NCBI GenBank assembly: GCA_019420275.1
Contig: JAHZHN010000014.1
Coordinates: 1-53,768, forward strand
Direction: 5' to 3'
Origin: Clostridiales bacterium
Lineage (GTDB): Bacteria > Bacillota > Clostridia > Lachnospirales > Lachnospiraceae
Length of the DNA stretch: 53,768 nucleotides
Shown: piece by piece, positions 49,088-53,768 of the stretch
How positions within the stretch are numbered: position 1 is the first letter of the stretch
Layout of the letters: each line of letters opens with the position of its first letter
Notes under the pieces: generated by a model
The model's input: the letters and a program-made list of their open reading frames with translations, nothing else
Database searches by the model: none
Told to the model about the DNA's origin: nothing
Translations under genes and position numbers: made by a program

Positions 49088-49714
49088 ATGAAATTACAAT
49101 TAGCTTTAGATGAGATGAAGATGGATGCAGCGTTGGAATTGATGGAGAAAATAAAGGATTATGTGGATATTATCGAGATTGGAACTCCTTTCTGTCTGGA
49201 TGCAGGCAACAACGCGGTAGAAACGTTTCAAAAGGCTTATCCGGACAAAGAGATTCTGGCAGACTGTAAAATTATGGACGGAGGATATTTAGAAGCAGAA
49301 AATGCCATCAAAGCCGGAGCCGATTATGTAACAGTATGTGCCGCTGCTGATGTACTGACAGTAAAAGGGGCCTTTAAGGCGACCCAGGACTATGGAAAGA
49401 AATTAGTCGTTGATATGATCACCATTGAAGATATCCCTGGAAAAGTAGCAGAATTAGAAGAGATAGGAGTTGATGTGCTGGCAGTACATACCGGAGCAGA
49501 TGCTCAGGCAGTTGGCAGGGAACCAATTCAAGATTTGAAAGTTATGACCAGATGCGCAAAGAAATCTGCAATTGCAGTAGCCGGAGGAATTAGCAGCAAA
49601 ACGATTGATAAATATGTCGCTTTAAAACCAGAAATTATTATTGTTGGAAGCGCTATTGGAAAAGCCGAAGATCCGGCAGCGGAAGCAAAAGCAATCAAAG
49701 AGGCAATGCTTTGA
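49088..49714 (+). CDS. hxlA: 3-hexulose-6-phosphate synthase (OMP decarboxylase-fold)
   Basis: 208 aa. LALDEMKMDAALELM (about 4-18), IIEIGTPF (about 33-40), the metal-binding DCKIMDGGYLEAENA (about 60-74), AVHTGAD (about 136-142) and AVAGGISSKTIDKY (about 163-176) match HPS/KGPDC enzymes. HPS joins formaldehyde and ribulose-5-phosphate, or cleaves 3-hexulose-6-phosphate. The related 3-keto-L-gulonate-6-phosphate decarboxylase is the main alternative, but flanking hexuloisomerases favour HPS. AGGAGGGAAAA precedes ATG. Confidence 0.88.
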   Translation: MKLQLALDEMKMDAALELMEKIKDYVDIIEIGTPFCLDAGNNAVETFQKAYPDKEILADCKIMDGGYLEAENAIKAGADYVTVCAAADVLTVKGAFKATQDYGKKLVVDMITIEDIPGKVAELEEIGVDVLAVHTGADAQAVGREPIQDLKVMTRCAKKSAIAVAGGISSKTIDKYVALKPEIIIVGSAIGKAEDPAAEAKAIKEAML

Positions 49715-49733
49715 GAATCAGGAGGAACATCAA

Positions 49734-50291
49734 ATGAAAGAATCAGAAAATATCACTGCAATTCTTGATGAACTGAGAGAAAATGCAAAACAGGTAGATG
49801 ATGACAAATTAAAAGAAGTAGAAACACTGATCACAGAGGCAAAAAGGATTTTCATAAGCGGAGCAGGACGGTCTGGATTTGCAGCAAGAGGATTTTCTAA
49901 TCGGCTGATGCATCTTGGGTATACGGTATATTTCGTAGGAGAGCCTACAACACCGTCTATTCAGGAAGGAGATCTTTTAATTGTAGGTTCAGGATCTGGC
50001 AATACAGCGAGCCTTGTATCTAATACAAAAAAAGCAAAGCAGCAAGGGGCAAAGGTTGCAACTCTAACTATGTTTCCGGAAAATACGATCGGTTCCATGG
50101 CAGATGCGGCAGTCCAAATTCCTGGAGTAACAGAAAAGGTAGAAGGGAAAGGCCGGGCAAGTGTGCAGGCTGCAGGATCATCTTTTGAGGAATTGTCTTG
50201 GATTGTATACGATGCTATGGTTATGGATCTTATGAAAATTACAAAACAGACGGACAAAGATTTATTTAAACGCCATGCGAATATGGAGTAA
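49734..50291 (+). CDS. Second SIS-domain hexuloisomerase paralogue, divergent active loop
   Basis: 185 aa. It shares FISGAGRSGFAARGFSNRL (about 39-57), VGSGSGNTASLVSNTKKAK (about 83-101) and the fold with the first copy. The catalytic loop QPMG-LFEQ is changed to VQAAGSSFEELSW (about 141-153), so one active-site Glu remains but the Gln-Pro-Met and second Gln are lost. It may act on another phosphosugar. AGGAGGAACATC fixes the start. Last gene of the operon. Confidence 0.8.
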   Translation: MKESENITAILDELRENAKQVDDDKLKEVETLITEAKRIFISGAGRSGFAARGFSNRLMHLGYTVYFVGEPTTPSIQEGDLLIVGSGSGNTASLVSNTKKAKQQGAKVATLTMFPENTIGSMADAAVQIPGVTEKVEGKGRASVQAAGSSFEELSWIVYDAMVMDLMKITKQTDKDLFKRHANME

Positions 50292-50323
50292 AAAGCGCAC
50301 GCAAAAGGAATAAAGTAAACAAA

Positions 50324-50355
50324 GGGAGCACTGTATCTATTTTAACAGTGCTCTT
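50324..50355 (+). terminator. Terminator of the hxl operon
   Basis: GAGCACTGT pairs with ACAGTGCTC (50345-50353), followed by TTCTTGTTTT. Confidence 0.85.
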
Positions 50356-50541
50356 CTTGTTTTGCAGATATGCAAATTTAATGGCATTTTATGAGTAAAA
50401 ATAATGTGAGTTGGGGAATATTTTTATTCATTCAGATCAAAAATCATAGGGATAAAAACAAGTTTCTTCTATATATAAATGTACGAGAAATTTCCTGTAT
50501 TGTACTTTCTTTCATACATTCAAAAAAAGTAAAAAAAATCC

Positions 50542-50570
50542 TTGCATTTCTTTATTTTTTCATATATAAT
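50542..50570 (+). promoter_or_regulatory. S10 operon promoter
   Basis: TTGCAT (50542-50547), 17-bp spacer, TATAAT (50565-50570). Transcription should start near 50577. Confidence 0.75.
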
Positions 50571-50576
50571 CAAATC

Positions 50577-50834
50577 GTTGTGACCTTGATAGCGTTGAAG
50601 CGTGAGGTTGCTGCATCGGTAAAAGCCGTTGCAGGTTTTCCGTGGAGCGAATGTCAAGTTGTTAAAACTGGCGACAAGTCACTGTACGAATTACAATCTA
50701 TTTATTGTCGAAAGATCGAGAGCGTATGAATAGAGACGCAGTGTGTAGATTTCACGATACACACGGAGGAGTGTACAGTCACCACTTGTCGTGCTACAAG
50801 CAAATTATAGTACGAAAAGGAGGCGGCTTTTTTT
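50577..50834 (+). promoter_or_regulatory. Structured leader RNA of the S10 operon (candidate ribosomal-protein autoregulatory site)
   Basis: Hairpin A: CTGCATCGGT-AAAA-GCCGTTGCAG (50611-50634; one mismatch). Long-range helix: GACAAGT-C-ACTGTAC (50673-50687) pairs with GTACAGT-CACC-ACTTGTC (50773-50790). Inside it, GTGTGTA (50741-50747) pairs with TACACAC (50758-50764). Such a folded leader ahead of rpsJ fits autogenous control, as by L4 in other bacteria; which protein binds here is unknown. Confidence 0.6.
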
Positions 50835-51155
50835 ATGGCAGCAAGTCAGGTAATGAGAATTACATTAAAAGCATATGATCATCAGTTAATTGATGCATCT
50901 GCAAAGAGTATTATCGAAACAGTAAAGAAAACAGGATCTAAGGTAAGCGGACCAGTACCTATGCCGACAAAGAAGGAAATCATTACAATCCTTCGTGCAA
51001 CACATAAGTACAAAGATTCCAGAGAACAGTTCGAACAGAGAACTCACAAAAGACTGATCGATATCATTACACCGACACAGAAAACAGTTGATGCTTTATC
51101 TAAACTGGAAGTACCAGCTGGTGTGTACATCGACATCAAGATGAAAACAAAATAG
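50835..51155 (+). CDS. rpsJ: Ribosomal protein S10
   Basis: 106 aa, a few residues longer at the N terminus than most. QVMRITLKAYDHQLIDASAK (about 5-24), SGPVPMPTKKEIITILR (about 40-56) and HKRLIDIITPTQKTVDAL (about 71-88) are universal S10 segments. AAAGGAGGCGG lies 11 bases ahead of ATG. First gene of the operon; part of the 30S head. Confidence 0.98.
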   Translation: MAASQVMRITLKAYDHQLIDASAKSIIETVKKTGSKVSGPVPMPTKKEIITILRATHKYKDSREQFEQRTHKRLIDIITPTQKTVDALSKLEVPAGVYIDIKMKTK

Positions 51156-51242
51156 TAATCCCCTTGAGCCTTTTGGCGTCTAGGATGATTACAACGTAAC
51201 ACGTTATAATCCGCTGTAGATTAAATAGGAGGAATATTTAAA

Positions 51243-51872
51243 ATGAAAAAAGCGATTTTAACAACAAAGATCGGTATGACACAGATCTTTAATGAAGACG
51301 GAGTATTAACTCCAGTCACTGTAGTGCAGGCTGGACCATGTGTTGTAACACAGGTTAAAACAGTAGAAAATGATGGATACAGTGCAGTTCAGGTAGGTTT
51401 TGTTGACAAAAAAGAAAAAGGAATCAACAAACCTCAGAAAGGACACTTTAATAAAGCAGAAGTATCTCCGAAGAGATATGTAAAAGAATTCAGATTTGAG
51501 AATGCTGAAGAATATACAGTTGGACAGGAAATCAAAGCTGACATTTTTGCGGCTGGAGATAAGATTGACGCAACTGCAACATCAAAAGGTAAAGGATACG
51601 CTGGCGGTATCAAACGTCATGGTTTGAAATCCGGTCCATCCAGCCATGGTTCTAAATATCATCGTCATGCAGGTTCAAACGGTATGGCTTCTGATCCTAG
51701 TAAAGTATTCAAAGGAAAGAAGATGCCAGGACAGATGGGTGCAGAAAGAGTTACGATCCAGAACCTGGAAGTAGTAAGAGTTGACGCTGATGAAAACATT
51801 ATTTTAGTAAAAGGTTCAGTACCTGGACCAAAGAAATCTTTAGTAATGTTAAAAGAATCAGTAAAGGCATAG
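51243..51872 (+). CDS. rplC: Ribosomal protein L3
   Basis: 209 aa. MKKAILTTKIGMTQIFNEDG at the start, and GSNGMASDPSKVFKGKKMPGQ (in two parts, about 146-166) with the Gln-bearing loop reaching the peptidyl transferase region. Binds 23S rRNA early in assembly. A small imperfect hairpin lies in the 87-bp gap after rpsJ. Confidence 0.98.
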   Translation: MKKAILTTKIGMTQIFNEDGVLTPVTVVQAGPCVVTQVKTVENDGYSAVQVGFVDKKEKGINKPQKGHFNKAEVSPKRYVKEFRFENAEEYTVGQEIKADIFAAGDKIDATATSKGKGYAGGIKRHGLKSGPSSHGSKYHRHAGSNGMASDPSKVFKGKKMPGQMGAERVTIQNLEVVRVDADENIILVKGSVPGPKKSLVMLKESVKA

Positions 51873-51901
51873 GTCTTTAGAAGAAAGGAGGACTATATAA
51901 G

Positions 51902-52522
51902 ATGGCAACAGTATCTGTGTTGAATATGGAAGGCAAAGAAGTTGATAAATTAGATCTTAACGACAACATCTTTGGCGTAGAAATAAATGAACATTTAGTA
52001 CATCTGGCAGTTGTAAGCCAGCTGGCAAACAATCGTCAGGGAACTCAGAAAGCGAAAACACGTTCTGAAGTTCGCGGCGGTGGAAGAAAACCTTGGAGAC
52101 AGAAGGGAACAGGTCATGCAAGACAGGGATCCATCCGTGCTCCGCAGTGGACTGGCGGTGGAGTTGTATTTGCTCCGACACCAAGAAGCTACACAAAGAA
52201 ATTAAACAAGAAAGAAAGACGTCTGGCTCTGAAGTCTGCGCTGACATCCAGAGTACAGGAAAACAAATTCATCGTTGTTGACGAATTTAAATTCGATGAG
52301 ATCAAAACGAAGAATGTAAAGAACATGCTGGACAGCTTTAATGTAAAGAAAGCACTGGTTGTTATGAATGGAAAGAACGACAACCTGATTTTATCTGCCA
52401 GAAACATCCCTGGTGTTAAAACAGCATTAACAAGCACAATCAATGTGTATGATATTTTGAAATATGACACTGTAGTTGTTTCTAAGGAAGCAGTTGCAAA
52501 TATCGAGGAGGTATATGCATAA
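51902..52522 (+). CDS. rplD: Ribosomal protein L4
   Basis: 206 aa. The exit-tunnel loop region is RSEVRGGGRKPWRQKGTGHA, RQGSIRAPQWTGGGVVFAP (about 46-84), and LNKKERRLALKSALTSRV follows. L4 is the known autoregulator of S10 operons in gamma-proteobacteria, so it is a candidate ligand for the leader at 50577-50834. It overlaps rplW by one base (TAATG). Confidence 0.98.
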   Translation: MATVSVLNMEGKEVDKLDLNDNIFGVEINEHLVHLAVVSQLANNRQGTQKAKTRSEVRGGGRKPWRQKGTGHARQGSIRAPQWTGGGVVFAPTPRSYTKKLNKKERRLALKSALTSRVQENKFIVVDEFKFDEIKTKNVKNMLDSFNVKKALVVMNGKNDNLILSARNIPGVKTALTSTINVYDILKYDTVVVSKEAVANIEEVYA

Positions 52523-52821
52523 TGGCAGATATTAAATATTATGACGTTATCTTAAAGCCGGTTATTACAGAGAAAAGCATGAATGCTATGGCTGAAAAGA
52601 AATATACTTTTTTAGTTCATCCATCTGCAACGAAATCCCAGATTAAAGAAGCAGTGGAAAAAATGTTCGAAGGAACAAAAGTAGAAAAAGTCAACACAAT
52701 GAACAACGCAGGAAAGACAAAAAGACGTGGAATGACTTTTGGAAAAACTGCTAAAACAAAGAAAGCAATCGTTCAGCTGACAGAAGAAAGCGCTGATATT
52801 GAAATCTTCGAAGGATTATAA
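52522..52821 (+). CDS. rplW: Ribosomal protein L23
   Basis: 99 aa. YYDVILKPVITEKSMNAMAE at the start, then KYTFLVHPSATKSQIKEAVE and VEKVNTMNNAGKTKRRGMTF. It lies at the tunnel exit and contacts trigger factor and SRP. Its start is coupled to rplD. Confidence 0.98.
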   Translation: MADIKYYDVILKPVITEKSMNAMAEKKYTFLVHPSATKSQIKEAVEKMFEGTKVEKVNTMNNAGKTKRRGMTFGKTAKTKKAIVQLTEESADIEIFEGL

Positions 52822-52903
52822 GATTCGGCAAGAACGAGAGATGAGGCAGTAGACTATACGCAACAAAAGCGTGATAATAAATCAGATTTGAAAGGAGATT
52901 GAC

Positions 52904-53746
52904 ATGGGAATCAAGACATATAACCCATATACACCTTCTAGAAGACATATGACAGGATTAGATTTTGATGTTATTACAAAATCTACACCAGAAAAATCTC
53001 TGGTAAAATCCTTAAAGAAGAATGCAGGCCGCAATAACCAGGGTAAAATCACTGTAAGACACCGTGGAGGCGGATCTAGAAGAAAATACAGAATCATTGA
53101 CTTTAAGAGAACAAAGGACGGTGTTCCTGCAAAGGTAACAGCGATCGAATATGATCCGAACAGAACAGCAAACATCGCATTATTAACATATGCAGATGGT
53201 GAAAAAAGATATATCATTGCTCCGAACAAATTAGCAGTTGGAACTACTGTTATGAACGGTCCGGAAGCAGAAATTAAAGTTGGAAACTGCCTTCCATTGG
53301 CAAACATTCCGGTTGGTACTGAAATTCACAACATTGAAATGCATCCTGGAAAAGGCGGACAGTTAGTTCGTTCTGCAGGAAACTCAGCACAGCTGATGGC
53401 AAAAGAAGGAAAATATGCAACCCTTCGTCTTCCATCTGGTGAAATGAGAATGGTACCTGTTGTATGCCGTGCAACCATCGGACAGGTTGGAAACATCGAA
53501 CATGACCTTGTAAACATCGGTAAAGCGGGACGTAAACGTCACATGGGATTCCGCCCGACAGTCCGCGGTTCTGTTATGAACCCGAATGACCATCCACATG
53601 GTGGTGGAGAAGGTAAGACTGGTATTGGTAGACCGGGACCATGTACACCTTGGGGAAAACCTGCATTAGGACTCAAGACCCGCAAGAAAAACAAGCAGTC
53701 TAACAAGATGATCGTAAGAAGAAGAGATGGTAAAAACGTTAAATAG
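52904..53746 (+). CDS. rplB: Ribosomal protein L2
   Basis: 280 aa. MGIKTYNPYTPSRRHMTG at the start, and VRGSVMNPNDHPHGGGEGKT (about 222-241) with the conserved His near the peptidyl transferase centre. Complete to KNVK at the C terminus. AAAGGAGATTG precedes ATG. Confidence 0.98.
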   Translation: MGIKTYNPYTPSRRHMTGLDFDVITKSTPEKSLVKSLKKNAGRNNQGKITVRHRGGGSRRKYRIIDFKRTKDGVPAKVTAIEYDPNRTANIALLTYADGEKRYIIAPNKLAVGTTVMNGPEAEIKVGNCLPLANIPVGTEIHNIEMHPGKGGQLVRSAGNSAQLMAKEGKYATLRLPSGEMRMVPVVCRATIGQVGNIEHDLVNIGKAGRKRHMGFRPTVRGSVMNPNDHPHGGGEGKTGIGRPGPCTPWGKPALGLKTRKKNKQSNKMIVRRRDGKNVK

Positions 53747-53762
53747 TACAAGGAGGTAACTT

Positions 53763-53768
53763 ATGGCT
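53763..53768 (+). CDS. rpsS: Ribosomal protein S19, first two codons only (window edge)
   Basis: ATGGCT after the strong site AAGGAGG at 53750-53756. The identity is inferred only from the standard order rpsJ-rplC-rplD-rplW-rplB-rpsS. Confidence 0.7.

Larger units (their letters stand above)
50292..50834. other. Intergenic region between the hxl and S10 operons
   Basis: 543 bases containing the hxl terminator (50324-50355), a 185-bp AT-rich stretch without clear features, the S10 promoter (50542-50570) and a 258-nt structured leader. Confidence 0.7.

Noticed and set aside
50391..50729. 112-codon frame before rpsJ
   Set aside because: It runs across the S10 promoter and structured leader and lacks a binding site.

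Overview
The window looks like a chromosomal segment of a low-GC, spore-forming anaerobic Firmicute, most likely Lachnospiraceae (Clostridia); I cannot name the genus. Pointers are strong AGGAGG ribosome binding sites, a spoIID-spoIIQ engulfment pair, reverse rubrerythrins with PerR, an Etf-linked lactate dehydrogenase, an acp-fab-acc cluster of Firmicutes type and the start of the S10 ribosomal operon. I see no phage, transposase or CRISPR. Most of it is core metabolism, with several compact regulatory circuits.

Layout. 1-5 kb: three tRNAs (Gly-GCC, Phe-GAA, Gly-TCC), an MFS exporter, a flavodoxin-like protein, a DUF378 membrane protein, two HAD proteins and an HD hydrolase. 5-9.3 kb: GNAT, cytidylate-kinase-like protein, malic enzyme, MalQ. 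9.3-13.6 kb: a structured leader followed by a complete pantothenate/4'-phosphopantetheine operon (ketopantoate reductase-like DUF2520 gene with a non-ATG start, panB, panC, panD, coaBC). 13.7-23.8 kb: two-component system, RluA-type pseudouridine synthase, a stand-alone eukaryote-type HisA, small membrane proteins, PlsC-like acyltransferase, nicotinate phosphoribosyltransferase, an HPr paralogue without Ser46, spoIID-spoIIQ, GIY-YIG and HlyIII proteins.

24-33.5 kb is a lactate island in two parts. A FadR/LldR-type regulator precedes etfB-etfA-ldh; lactate permease and LarA-type lactate racemase lie about 3.6 kb further on. Both promoters carry the same TTGGT-N3-ACCAA operator (four sites), so one regulator probably controls both blocks. 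Between them sit perR and a reverse rubrerythrin; a second rubrerythrin, identical over 543 bp, lies 8.9 kb downstream. perR and both rubrerythrins share a 19-bp palindrome at their transcription starts. A Gld-like ABC operon (33.6-37.7 kb, minus strand) lies inside the interval bounded by the duplicate rubrerythrins.

38.9-46.2 kb is acpP-fabD-fabG-fabF-accB-fabZ-accC-accD-accA, with FabT-like boxes before acpP and before fabD but no fabT, fabH or fabK here. 46.2-50.3 kb holds a DeoR regulator divergent from an unusual operon: hxlB, a 32-codon remnant resembling the start of dhaK, an mtlD-like dehydrogenase, hxlA and a second, divergent hxlB. This is my best candidate for an undescribed sugar-phosphate pathway. 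50.5 kb to the end is a structured leader and rpsJ-rplC-rplD-rplW-rplB, with the first two codons of rpsS at the edge.
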